A stretch of DNA of 64,000 nt from Acidimicrobiales bacterium (lineage in GTDB: Bacteria > Actinomycetota > Acidimicrobiia > Acidimicrobiales > Aldehydirespiratoraceae), in assembly GCA_029263195.1 (NCBI GenBank), contig JAJCXX010000003.1:1-64000 (forward strand), given 5' to 3'. How positions within the stretch are numbered: the first letter of the stretch is position 1; every line of letters starts with the position of its first letter. Made by a program: the position numbers and the translations under genes. A model generated the notes under the pieces. That model ran no database searches, was not told where the DNA came from, and worked only from the letters and a program-made list of their open reading frames with translations. Positions 43,114 through 52,056 of this stretch are shown piece after piece.

Positions 43114-44765
43114 AGTAGTCCGATGGCGGAGAGGTTCCCGAGGAAGACTGCCGCCACGGCCATGGCGACGATTGCAACCCACGCTGTGAGCCCGATCCGG
43201 CGAATCGACCAACGTTGGATGGAGACCGGTTCCTTGGCTGGTGCGAGTTCGCGAAAACGTTCCGTCAATTCCCGCCCGTCTCGTCGCACGCTGGCTCGCA
43301 GTTGCGATGGCAGGGTGACACCTCGAGAGGCCGCGAACGCTTCCGCGATCTCGTCTTCACTGAACTGCAGGAGGGCACGGTCGTAGACGAGTTCGGCGGA
43401 GCTGCCGAGCGCCAGCACCAACATCATGTTTGCCAGGTCGACTGCCTGGCGCCATGGCGAGGGCCGAATCTGGGCGAACGCCACATCGATCAGGTAGAGA
43501 TGATCCCCGTGGACCATCACGTTGGCCGGCTTGACGTCGCGATGGGCCAGTCCGGAGTTCCACATCCTGGTGATCGCGGTGAGCCCGGCGTCGATCAGTT
43601 CGGTCGTGACCTCGACCTCGCTGATCTCCACCGCATCGTCCAGGAATTCGGTGACCAGAAGGTATTCGCGATCGGGAGTGATCTCGACAATGCCGATTGG
43701 ATCCATGGTCTTGACTCCGGCACGTTGCATCACCTGCAGCATGTAGTCCTCGTGTTGAACAAGTCTCCGTACGGACGCGAATCGCTGTTCGTCCTCGAGG
43801 CGACCGTAGCGAAGTGTGCGCCAGAGCTTGTAGGAACGATCCGACCGCAGATGACTTCTCGCGTAGAGCTTGGCGAAGAAATCGTCGCCGTTGTCGTGGC
43901 TGATCCGCAGGGGCGTTGAGCCTGCGGAGCCGGCGAGCCCGACCGGGTTGACTTCATCGACGTTGATGTCGAGTTGGCGTTGCATGCCGAGGCATATCGC
44001 GTCGCACCGGGATCCGGTGACGTCGAGGTGGGCGGTCTTTCCGGATCCGTAGGTGATCGGAAAGACGCTCTCGGGTGCCCCCATCCGGTAAAGCAGCAGC
44101 GTGATGGCGACCCCTACTGTTGCGCCGGCAAAGACGTCGGAGGGATGATCCACGCCCACGTAGACCTGAGCGAAGCCGAATACGACGATCACGGCGGCGG
44201 TGCAGGCAATCCAGGCTCGCCGTTTCCCGCCGAGGGGCACCAGTGTCAGACCGGCGCCGACGAGGGCGGTCGTGAGCAGCGCCGCCGGCCGCGAGGGTTG
44301 AGCAAACCCCTCCCAGTGCCCGATCTGGGTCAGGCCCAGAGGCCGTGGGCGGGAGATCTGTCTGGCGACGACAGTGGAGATCGCAGCGACGATCGAAAGC
44401 GAGGCGATCAACAACAGAACGTGTCGTACCCTTTTCGAGGCCAGACCGAGAACGATCACGGCCCAACCGACGATCGCTGTCGCCCACAGCGTGCCGATCT
44501 CATTGACGTGTTGCATGAGCGGTGTCAGCCAAGATTGACGGTTGTCGACGATCGGCGCCATGAGTTCGAGGTCGCGTTCGGTGATCCAGATCGCGGGACG
44601 GTCGGAGAGAAATACCGTGAACCACACGACCGACCATCCGGCGAAGGTGATGAGCCACGCGATCGCGGCCCTGTTTAGTTCTCTCGGCAGCGGCGGGGGC
44701 TCTCCGGATGGTCGGCGCTGATGGCCGTGGGCCCGTCGATGACCAACCGTCGCTGAGTGATTCAT
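43110..44765 (-). CDS. Degenerate PAP2 domain fused to protein-kinase-like domain
   Basis: A 551-aa fusion. The N-terminal half (about 35-228) is a six-helix PAP2-like membrane domain: motif 1 is SRPRP, but motif 2 reads PSRP instead of PSGH and motif 3 lacks the arginine (AQVYVGVDHPSD), so phosphatase activity is unlikely. The soluble half (about 280-510) is kinase-like (RIO/AarF or antibiotic kinase type): beta3 lysine in FFAKLYA (Lys299), catalytic loop HRDVKPANV (408-416; Asp410, Asn415) and metal-binding Asp in LIDVAF (Asp427). A final helix (about 525-548) closes the protein. It heads a coupled operon with a lipoprotein and an intact PAP2 phosphatase. Confidence 0.85.
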   Translation of the reverse strand: MNHSATVGHRRAHGHQRRPSGEPPPLPRELNRAAIAWLITFAGWSVVWFTVFLSDRPAIWITERDLELMAPIVDNRQSWLTPLMQHVNEIGTLWATAIVGWAVIVLGLASKRVRHVLLLIASLSIVAAISTVVARQISRPRPLGLTQIGHWEGFAQPSRPAALLTTALVGAGLTLVPLGGKRRAWIACTAAVIVVFGFAQVYVGVDHPSDVFAGATVGVAITLLLYRMGAPESVFPITYGSGKTAHLDVTGSRCDAICLGMQRQLDINVDEVNPVGLAGSAGSTPLRISHDNGDDFFAKLYARSHLRSDRSYKLWRTLRYGRLEDEQRFASVRRLVQHEDYMLQVMQRAGVKTMDPIGIVEITPDREYLLVTEFLDDAVEISEVEVTTELIDAGLTAITRMWNSGLAHRDVKPANVMVHGDHLYLIDVAFAQIRPSPWRQAVDLANMMLVLALGSSAELVYDRALLQFSEDEIAEAFAASRGVTLPSQLRASVRRDGRELTERFRELAPAKEPVSIQRWSIRRIGLTAWVAIVAMAVAAVFLGNLSAIGLL

Positions 44766-44801
44766 CGACCGGTCCCCGGTGAAAGCTGCGAGACTTCGAA
44801 C

Positions 44802-45704
44802 GTGACTCGTCGATTTGGTGTGTGTTTCGCAGTCGTGGCGGCGCTCCTCATGGGGGCGTGTGGCGGCGGTGACACCCAGGATGAACCAACTGCTTCCTCG
44901 GGGCTACGTATTGCCAGCTTCGACTTCGCCGAAAGCATGCTCCTTGCTGAGATGTACGCACAGATGGCCGAGTCGGTCGGTGTTCCGGTGGTTCGGTTGG
45001 GCGCGCTTGGCCCCAGGGAGATCATCGGGCCGGCCATGGAACTCGACCTGATCGATCTGGTGCCCGAGTATCTCGGCGCCGCGCTGCAGTTCGCCGGGGT
45101 GTCCCAACCAAATCCGGATCCGGAGTCGTCGCGGGTCCAGCTCGACATCGTGCTCGGCGGAAGCGTTCTGACCACGTTGGCATCATCGCCCGCGCAGGAC
45201 CGAAACGCCATTGTGGTCACTCGGGAGTTGGCTGAACAAGAAGGGCTCGAAAACATCAGCGACTTGCTGGGAATCGCATCTGACCTCGGATTCGGTGGAC
45301 CGGCAGAGTGCCGTGATCGGCCCCTCTGTCTAGTTGGACTGCAAGAGCTGTACGGACTCCGCTTCGCCGAGTTCGTTCCCCAGCCGTCGTTGATCTTCAC
45401 CGCAGAGGCTCTCCGACGAGGTGAGATCGACGTCGGGCTGCTGTTCACGACCGCCCCCGAGTTGGACGACCCGGCGTTGGTCGAACTACTGGACGATCGG
45501 GGGCTGCAGCCCGCAGAAAACCTGCTTCCCGTGGTGAGGTCCGACGCGCTACAGCGATGGGGTCCCGACGTCTCCAGGGAGCTGAATGCCATGTCACAGC
45601 AACTGACGACGGCCGACCTGCGGGTACTCAACCGCAGAGTAGGCGACGGTGAGGTGATGGAAGACGTGGCTCGCGACTGGTTGACCAAACACGGCCTGTT
45701 GTAG
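44802..45704 (+). CDS. Glycine betaine/choline-type ABC transporter substrate-binding lipoprotein (orphan)
   Basis: A 300-aa OpuAC-like binding protein. The lipobox is LLMGACGG in a short signal peptide starting at GTG 44802. The mature part shows the family pattern IASFDFAESMLLAEMYAQM, LDLIDLVPEYLGAALQF and EIDVGLLFTTAP. No permease or ATPase gene is adjacent, so it either works with components elsewhere or has another role. It is divergent from the PAP2-kinase gene with only 36 bp between starts, and ends 4 bp before the convergent exporter gene. Confidence 0.85.
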   Translation: MTRRFGVCFAVVAALLMGACGGGDTQDEPTASSGLRIASFDFAESMLLAEMYAQMAESVGVPVVRLGALGPREIIGPAMELDLIDLVPEYLGAALQFAGVSQPNPDPESSRVQLDIVLGGSVLTTLASSPAQDRNAIVVTRELAEQEGLENISDLLGIASDLGFGGPAECRDRPLCLVGLQELYGLRFAEFVPQPSLIFTAEALRRGEIDVGLLFTTAPELDDPALVELLDDRGLQPAENLLPVVRSDALQRWGPDVSRELNAMSQQLTTADLRVLNRRVGDGEVMEDVARDWLTKHGLL

Positions 45705-45708
45705 CGGT

Positions 45709-48573
45709 TCAGGGCTCGACCGGTGTGTGGTTGCGGTTTATAGCGGTCTGGCGCGAGTGGGGGTCGTACTCCTCGGGCGACACGCCGGTGAGGTCGAGCA
45801 GATGCTGACGTTCGGCGCCGGTGCGACTACGGGTGACGACCAGCAGCACGCTGGGCAGAACCAATAGAGCCACCAGCAATGAGAAGACAATCATCACCGC
45901 CGTCAGAACGCCGAATGTGACAAAAATCGGCATCGGAGCGAAGGCCATCACCGTGAAACCGATGATCGACGACAGCGCCGAGATGGCTAGTGCTCCGCCG
46001 GTCCCCTCGCCGGCTCGACGCAGTGCCGGGAACCGGCTCGGTTCGCTCTCGAATTCCTCGCGGAAACGCATCGTGAAGTGGGTCGAGAAATCGATACCGA
46101 CGCCCACTGCAATCGCCGCGATGGTGGCCGTGACGACGTTGATCTTGTAGTCGGCCACGTACATGAATCCGTAGACCCAACCAACGACGAGGAGGATGGG
46201 CGTCACTGCGGCGATGCCGTACTTGACCGAATGCATGAACACGCCGGCGAGAATCGCGCATAACACAAGCGCAACAGGGAGCGCGATCAGCATGGCGTCG
46301 GTGAACGCCGCGAGTCCGTCTTGTTGGGTGATGGTCTCCCCCGAGACGCTCACGTTTGTGAGTGATGCGCCCGCTGGCGACGCCTCGAGTGAGTCAGCGA
46401 CGTCGTCCAATCCCGAGCGAGCGTTGAGGATGATGGCGTCCTCGGTGAAGGTGGGAATACCGACTTGCACCAGAGTTGCGTAGGTTCCGGCGCCGTCGGT
46501 CCACAGCAATTCGGTGACGCTGTCGGCCGGGAAAGCGACAAACCCGTCGTCGGTGGAAATCCCGTCGGTGAATGCCAGGTCGTATATGGCTCGAACTTGG
46601 TCGGCCGAGTCGGGAAGTCCGTCGTTGTCGGCATCGGTGATGTCGACGCCGGCGGCCGCCGTTGCGGCCCGAGAAGCCACCGCGGTTCGAACGATCGAAA
46701 CCGCGTTGTCTCTCACGGTCACCGCACCACTGAGATCGCGAGATAGGTAGTCGTCGCCTGAAGCGGCTTCAGCTGAATCGAGTTCGGTGACCACTGTTTC
46801 CAGCGCGGCGAGTGTGTCGGGTTGGGTGAGATCGCCCTCGACGTACAGGAACCCTGATCCGCCGCCGCCGGTGCTGCCGAAGTGGGTGTCGAGGAGGTCG
46901 AGACTCTGGATGAAGTCGCTGTCCTCGGCGAAGAAATCACTGAAGGTGAACTCGGAATCGACCTGCGTGAAGGCGACGGCGCCGACGATCGCCAGAGCGA
47001 TGGTGATCGGAATGGTGACCACCCGCCAACGGGCGAGGAAATGCACGATGTCGCCGGCCGGCTTGAGTCCGCGGCCAGCGCCTTTGATCACCGATCCGGT
47101 CGGTCGGCCGGCGGCGGCCGCTTTTGCGTAGCCCTTGCGGGTCCAGCGGATAGGTAGCAACACGAACAACGGTACGAACACGACCAGGGCGATTGCGCCG
47201 ACGATTGGCAACACAACGCTGAAAGTTACGGTTGCGCCGGCGATCAACGTCATGAGAAAAAAGCCGAACTTGTAACGGATCATCAGTCCACGTTCGAGGG
47301 GCGGGTCACCCACCATGTCCTCAACCGTGAGGAGCCAACGAGGTGCGACCAAGCCGAGCACGACGAAAGCGATGATCAGAGCGATCGCGGTTCCGGTACC
47401 GAACTGCACGATGGCCTGGATACCGGCCACGCCGTTGGAGATGAAAGCGGCTGCCGAGGAGATGACAGCAAGCAATAGTGCCGGGAACACGAGTGTGAGG
47501 CCGGAGTGGTACGCGCGATCGCGGCTCATTCCGGCCACCTGTTGCTCGCGCGCTCGGCCGCTGGCGTGTACGAAGAAGTCGACGCCGAAAGCGATGACCG
47601 AGATTGGAGCGATGAACCCGAGCAACATGCCGCCCTCGAACTGGAGGGCGCTGAGAACGGCGGCGTACCAGATCATGGTGACGCCGAGTCCCACGGCGAC
47701 AAGTGCGGCAGCCCAGTACGAGCGCAAGAGAGCGCCTACCAACACCATGATCCCCACTACCGACAACAAGATGAACGGCGAGGACGCCGCCAACTGCTCC
47801 TCTGCGGTGATGTCCGCGTCGATAGCGACGCCGAGCAGCCGGAAATTATCCTGATCGCCTTGGAGTTCGGACTGTACGTCGCGCAGTAGTTCCTGCCCAT
47901 CCGGCCCGACGCCTCCGTTGGAATCGTCGGTACGGCCGCCGAGGTTCGTGAGATCAATCGACACGAAGGCCTGAAACGCTGGTGCCTCCCAGACGACGAT
48001 TTCCTGCCCGGCGACCTGTCCGACACGGCTGGTGGCCAATTGAGACAGCCCGTCGCGCAAAGGGCTGCCTACCGCATCTTCACCGAGGATGTCGGCCAGT
48101 GCGAACTTGACGTCGGCGTCGGTGGCCCCGACGAGTCCGGCCGGGAGAGCATCATCGACCTTGTCGGCCAGCGAGAAGACACCATCGATCTCCTCCTCCA
48201 GGTCGGAACTGAACTGGACAGCAAGGTCATCGATGAGGTCGGCGTTCGACCGCATCGAGTCGGAGTTCTGCTTGAACTCGAGCAGCACGTCACGGGTGAG
48301 AGCGTCGCCTCGGTTGCGGGCTTCCACGATGAACAGTGCGATGGTGAGCGGTGATGAGTTCTGGAAATGTTCGTCCGCCAGATCGATGGTGTCGTAGATC
48401 TCACCTGAGGGTTCGAAGTCTGGGTCGTCCTGAGACCGAGACATCGCCAAGGGCACTGCGGCCACCGTGATGACGATGATGCCGATAGTGATCCATCGCA
48501 CGTGACCATTGATCCACTCGAACAGCGATGCTGCTCTGCCGACGCTGTTGCCGGTCTGCGTCTCGCCAACCAT
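45709..48573 (-). CDS. HAE3/MMPL-type RND superfamily exporter
   Basis: A 954-aa transporter with two RND halves, each with one helix, a large soluble loop and a bundle of about five helices (e.g. LGFIAPISVIAFGVDFFVHA and VVTATIAAIAVGVGIDFSTHF, whose GVD(F) aspartates are relay-type residues). ATG at 48573 has GGGGGA upstream; an earlier start at 48621 is possible. Such HAE3-like proteins export lipids or hydrophobic compounds. It follows the corrinoid methyltransferase genes on the same strand at 150 bp. Confidence 0.88.
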   Translation of the reverse strand: MVGETQTGNSVGRAASLFEWINGHVRWITIGIIVITVAAVPLAMSRSQDDPDFEPSGEIYDTIDLADEHFQNSSPLTIALFIVEARNRGDALTRDVLLEFKQNSDSMRSNADLIDDLAVQFSSDLEEEIDGVFSLADKVDDALPAGLVGATDADVKFALADILGEDAVGSPLRDGLSQLATSRVGQVAGQEIVVWEAPAFQAFVSIDLTNLGGRTDDSNGGVGPDGQELLRDVQSELQGDQDNFRLLGVAIDADITAEEQLAASSPFILLSVVGIMVLVGALLRSYWAAALVAVGLGVTMIWYAAVLSALQFEGGMLLGFIAPISVIAFGVDFFVHASGRAREQQVAGMSRDRAYHSGLTLVFPALLLAVISSAAAFISNGVAGIQAIVQFGTGTAIALIIAFVVLGLVAPRWLLTVEDMVGDPPLERGLMIRYKFGFFLMTLIAGATVTFSVVLPIVGAIALVVFVPLFVLLPIRWTRKGYAKAAAAGRPTGSVIKGAGRGLKPAGDIVHFLARWRVVTIPITIALAIVGAVAFTQVDSEFTFSDFFAEDSDFIQSLDLLDTHFGSTGGGGSGFLYVEGDLTQPDTLAALETVVTELDSAEAASGDDYLSRDLSGAVTVRDNAVSIVRTAVASRAATAAAGVDITDADNDGLPDSADQVRAIYDLAFTDGISTDDGFVAFPADSVTELLWTDGAGTYATLVQVGIPTFTEDAIILNARSGLDDVADSLEASPAGASLTNVSVSGETITQQDGLAAFTDAMLIALPVALVLCAILAGVFMHSVKYGIAAVTPILLVVGWVYGFMYVADYKINVVTATIAAIAVGVGIDFSTHFTMRFREEFESEPSRFPALRRAGEGTGGALAISALSSIIGFTVMAFAPMPIFVTFGVLTAVMIVFSLLVALLVLPSVLLVVTRSRTGAERQHLLDLTGVSPEEYDPHSRQTAINRNHTPVEP

Positions 48574-48723
48574 TTGCCATCCCCCGAAGTTGTCGGCTCT
48601 AGTACCGCGCCTCAAACTCACCGTTGGTGAAAAGGCATTCCTAGTGGGTGTGATCTGAGTGGGTGTGAATCGAGACTATGCCCAGGTCCGCGTCCGCGTC
48701 CACGTCTCTGGTGGGAGCGCTGA

Positions 48724-49419
48724 TCAGATACCCAGGAGACTCTTCGCGGTGCGAACCGCGGAGACGGCGTTGGGGGCGTAGCCATCGGCGCCGATCTGAT
48801 CGGCATACTCCTGGGTGACGGGCGCTCCTCCGATGATGATCTTGGTGTCGCGTCGCACGCCGGCCGTGGTGATGGCGTCGATCGTCGTTTCGACCTCGGG
48901 CATCGTGGTCGTGAGGAACGCGCTGATACCGAGGACATCAGGTTGGTGTTCGCTGATGGCGGCCACGAAGTTGGCCGCGGGCACGTTGACGCCGAGGTCG
49001 ATCACCTCGAAGCCCGCGCCCTCGAGCATCACATTGCAGAGGTTTTTCCCGATGTCGTGGATGTCGCCGGCGACGGTGCCCATCACGAACACCCCGACTC
49101 GTGCCGATGATTGATCGGCCAGATGGGGGCGGATCAGTTCCATGCTGGCCTGCATCGCCCGCGCCGATATGAGCATCTCCGGAAGGAATATCTCGCCTGT
49201 TTCGAATAGTCGCCCGACTTCCTCGAGCGCCGGAATCATCCCATTGAACAACAGGGTGAGCGGGTCCATGCCGGATTCGAGCCCTGACCGGGTCGATTCG
49301 ACCGACACCTCGGCGTTTCCGGCGGTGATCGCGTCGTAGAGAGAGTCGAGAATCGAGTCGGTGGGATCGTAGTCGGACTCGTCGGCCATATCGTCGTCTA
49401 CCACATTGTCGTCTACCAC
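48724..49419 (-). CDS. Corrinoid (B12-binding) methyltransferase protein
   Basis: A 231-aa MtaC/MtbC-like corrinoid protein. An N-terminal helical cap domain (about 20-100) is followed by the Rossmann-like B12 domain with the base-off histidine motif DIHDIGKN (DxHxxG) and the GISAFLTTTMPEV and IIGGAPVT segments. It would carry the methyl group between a substrate methyltransferase and the adjacent UroD-like enzyme. It starts inside the 3' end of that gene (7-nt overlap), so translation is coupled. Confidence 0.93.
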   Translation of the reverse strand: MVDDNVVDDDMADESDYDPTDSILDSLYDAITAGNAEVSVESTRSGLESGMDPLTLLFNGMIPALEEVGRLFETGEIFLPEMLISARAMQASMELIRPHLADQSSARVGVFVMGTVAGDIHDIGKNLCNVMLEGAGFEVIDLGVNVPAANFVAAISEHQPDVLGISAFLTTTMPEVETTIDAITTAGVRRDTKIIIGGAPVTQEYADQIGADGYAPNAVSAVRTAKSLLGI

Positions 49420-50579
49420 GATTTCGTCGAGGTGGAGCCGTATTCCTCGACCGCGTCGACCATGGCCAGCACGTTCTCGGCTGGCACATCGTCCATCACC
49501 GTGTGGACCGACGAGACCATGTAGCCGCCGCCGGGCCCGAGGATGTCGATCACCCTTCGGACCTCGGCTCGAATCTCGGCTGGTGTCCCATTGGGAAGAA
49601 TTCGCTGGGTGTCGATCGCTCCGCAGAACACCATCTTGGTGCCGTAGCGGTCTCGGAGCGCCTCGAGATCAGACATCTGGCCGGCCGATGTCTGGATCGG
49701 GTTGAGGATATCGATGCCCATCTCCACGAACTCGTCGATTAACGGAAACACGTCGCCGTCGGTGTGGAACAACAACTTGGCGTCGGTACGGGCCTTGATG
49801 AACTCGATCCAATCGGCGTGAATCGGCTTGAGTACGTTGCGGTACATGTCGGGCGACATCAGAAGGCTCTCTTGGGTGCCGAGGTCGTCACCAATTTTGA
49901 TGATGTCGACATTGGGTCCGAGTGCTTCCAGGAAACGGCCCATCAACTGTTTGCAGACATTCTGGAGCTTCCACAGCAGCGCTTCGGCGAATTCGGGATA
50001 GAGCGCCATGTTCATGAGGAACGTGTCCATTCCCTGCATGGCGAAGGCCCTCTCGAGCGGAAACAGGAGCCAGGGGGTGGCCACGATCGCGTATTGATTC
50101 TCGTCGGCCAATCTCTGGGCTTGTTCTGCCACATGAGCGACCCGCGTCGGGTCGTCCATGTCGGGCCAGGCGTGGGCCTCCATCTCCTCGATGGTGGTGG
50201 CGCCGGCCAAGGGATGAACCATCGGGAACCACTGACCGGGCTTGATCTCCGATGCCCCTGATCCCCAGGAGTCTATGTAGTCGTCGTGGGGGGGACGATT
50301 CCGGTTTCGATCCATCACCTGGGCGGGTTCGAGATCGAGAACACCGCGAACATCGGAGTGGAGTCGCAGCATCGTCTCCTCGTCGACGGCGGCGGTGCCC
50401 AACTCGGGCCAGTCGTAGAGGTAGTTGTCCGGGGCTTCGATACCAAGCATTTCCTTGATCGCCTGATATGGCTTCATCTTGATTCCGGTGGCGTTGCTGA
50501 CTCCGAGCAGAATCGGCACCCGATCGGGTACCTCGTGGTCGATCGCCATCAATACGCGTTCGCGGGGAGTGATCGTCAT
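49413..50579 (-). CDS. Uroporphyrinogen decarboxylase-family (MtaA/MtbA-like) methyltransferase
   Basis: A 388-aa TIM-barrel enzyme of the UroD superfamily, in the branch that transfers methyl groups to or from corrinoid proteins rather than the haem branch: it lacks haem-pathway context and is paired with a corrinoid protein. Motifs include MTITPRERVLMAIDHEVPDRVP, the zinc-type residues around LLFHTDGDV and VFCGAIDTQ, and GGGYMVSSVH. ATG at 50579 has GGAG 8 nt upstream; an ATG at 50606 is possible. The methyl donor is unknown. Confidence 0.85.
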   Translation of the reverse strand: MTITPRERVLMAIDHEVPDRVPILLGVSNATGIKMKPYQAIKEMLGIEAPDNYLYDWPELGTAAVDEETMLRLHSDVRGVLDLEPAQVMDRNRNRPPHDDYIDSWGSGASEIKPGQWFPMVHPLAGATTIEEMEAHAWPDMDDPTRVAHVAEQAQRLADENQYAIVATPWLLFPLERAFAMQGMDTFLMNMALYPEFAEALLWKLQNVCKQLMGRFLEALGPNVDIIKIGDDLGTQESLLMSPDMYRNVLKPIHADWIEFIKARTDAKLLFHTDGDVFPLIDEFVEMGIDILNPIQTSAGQMSDLEALRDRYGTKMVFCGAIDTQRILPNGTPAEIRAEVRRVIDILGPGGGYMVSSVHTVMDDVPAENVLAMVDAVEEYGSTSTKSW

Positions 50580-50643
50580 GTCGTAACTCCGGATTGTCGA
50601 CCCCATGATCATGCCGCGTGGACCAGCACGGAAGAGGCCAAGG

Positions 50644-51966
50644 TCACCCCGAGGTTCCGCAGGTGCTGTCGAGTTGAGACTGAACAGAATCGGTGAGTCT
50701 CGCCAACTCATCACTGTCGGGGAATTCGGCTGGGTTCCAGATCTCCGCGTCGACCAGTCCTTGGTATGCGCTGGCGTAGGCGATCAAATCCCGATCGGGG
50801 TTCGGTCCCGAGACGGTCACGAGCTGCTGTATGAGGTCGTTGACTGTGGTCACGTAGGTGCGGATGTCGTTCTCCTGAGCCGAAACTGGCCCGGGTGACG
50901 ATGTTTCGTGGAGCAGATCCGCCGCCTCGCAGAAGGACACGCCGGCCAGCGATGTGGTCGATGCCGTGACAGACGTGGAGCTCGGAGTGATCGTCGATGT
51001 CGCGGAGGGAACCGTGGTCGTTGCCGCGATGAGGTTTTCTGCGGCCGAATCGTCGTCACCGTCCGCCATCGACCACAGACCAACACCTGACGCCGCGACG
51101 AGGGCGGCTGCGGCCACCATGGCGGCGACTTTGGACGCCGCGAATCCACCGACGCTGACAGCGGTTGATCCGGTGCCTGCGCCCGCTGCTTCCATGGCGG
51201 CCGCTCTGGATTGATCGACCGCGAGGGTCGACATGGCGACCACGGGAAGCAGACCGGCGAGCACCGCCGGACTCACCCGGAGGCGCTTGGTCTCACCGCA
51301 CGTTGGGCAGGTTCGGACGTGGCGGGCCACCCGCTTACGCAGCAATGGCGTCAGATCGCCGTCCCACCCCTCGAGGAGCGTGTCGAGATCACTGCATTCG
51401 GCTCGACCGTGTCTGGCCACCATCAGCGAGGTGACCGACGAAGCGAAACGATCCTTGGCGTTGTGGATCATGGCGTAGGCGTTGTCGCGCGTGACCCCGA
51501 GAGATTCGGCCAGCTCGTCTCCACCGAGGCCCTGCCTCTCGGAGAGTTCGAGAGCGGCACGATCCTTCGGTTCGAGGCCGTCGAACGCCGCCACCACGAG
51601 TTGGATCATCTCCTCGCGATGGAGTCCGGAGATCATCTCGTCGGGGTCGGTGGTCGAGCCCACCGCCTCTTCGATCTCATCGTGGGCGACCTCACGGCCG
51701 CGACTGACGGAATCGAGGGCCAGTCGTCTCGCTATCGCCAGAAGCCACGGACGTAGCTTCGTCGGATCGCGAAGCTGGGAGATCGACTCGACGGCCTTCA
51801 GGAAGGTTGACTGGACGACGTCCTCGGCGTCGGTCTGGCGGCGGGTGATCGAGTAGGCCACCTGCCAGACCCGATCGCGGTAGCGGTCGAACACGTCGCC
51901 CCACGACCGAGGGTCGCCACCAACAATGGCGGCGACCAACTCGGAGTCTTCGGTATTCTCGGTCAC
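50644..51966 (-). CDS. ECF sigma factor fused to zinc anti-sigma motif, membrane helix and extracellular domain
   Basis: A 440-aa protein. Residues 12-80 and 125-180 are sigma regions 2 (DAEDVVQSTFLKAVESI, LRPWLLAIARRLALDSV) and 4 (GGDELAESLGVTRDNAYAMIHNAKDR). They are followed by a zinc-type anti-sigma motif HVRTCPTC (His216, Cys220, Cys223), a membrane helix (about 278-299), a Thr/Ser-rich linker and an extracellular domain (about 345-440) with Cys346 and Cys436. GTG at 51966 has GAGG 8 nt upstream; ATG at 51990 is the alternative. The extracellular domain resembles part of the neighbouring lipoprotein, suggesting a paired signal system. Confidence 0.85.
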   Translation of the reverse strand: MTENTEDSELVAAIVGGDPRSWGDVFDRYRDRVWQVAYSITRRQTDAEDVVQSTFLKAVESISQLRDPTKLRPWLLAIARRLALDSVSRGREVAHDEIEEAVGSTTDPDEMISGLHREEMIQLVVAAFDGLEPKDRAALELSERQGLGGDELAESLGVTRDNAYAMIHNAKDRFASSVTSLMVARHGRAECSDLDTLLEGWDGDLTPLLRKRVARHVRTCPTCGETKRLRVSPAVLAGLLPVVAMSTLAVDQSRAAAMEAAGAGTGSTAVSVGGFAASKVAAMVAAAALVAASGVGLWSMADGDDDSAAENLIAATTTVPSATSTITPSSTSVTASTTSLAGVSFCEAADLLHETSSPGPVSAQENDIRTYVTTVNDLIQQLVTVSGPNPDRDLIAYASAYQGLVDAEIWNPAEFPDSDELARLTDSVQSQLDSTCGTSG

Positions 51967-52056
51967 TGTTCCGACCTCATCTCCATCCATCGGCCGACAG
52001 AGTGCCGATCCGAGGATCTCCGATCGAGACGACCGAGATCACAGGGAGTACTTGCG

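Noticed and set aside
48622..48723. Short GTGGGTGTGA-type repeats between exporter and corrinoid genes
   Set aside because: Only two imperfect copies within 30 bp; too short to call a regulatory repeat.
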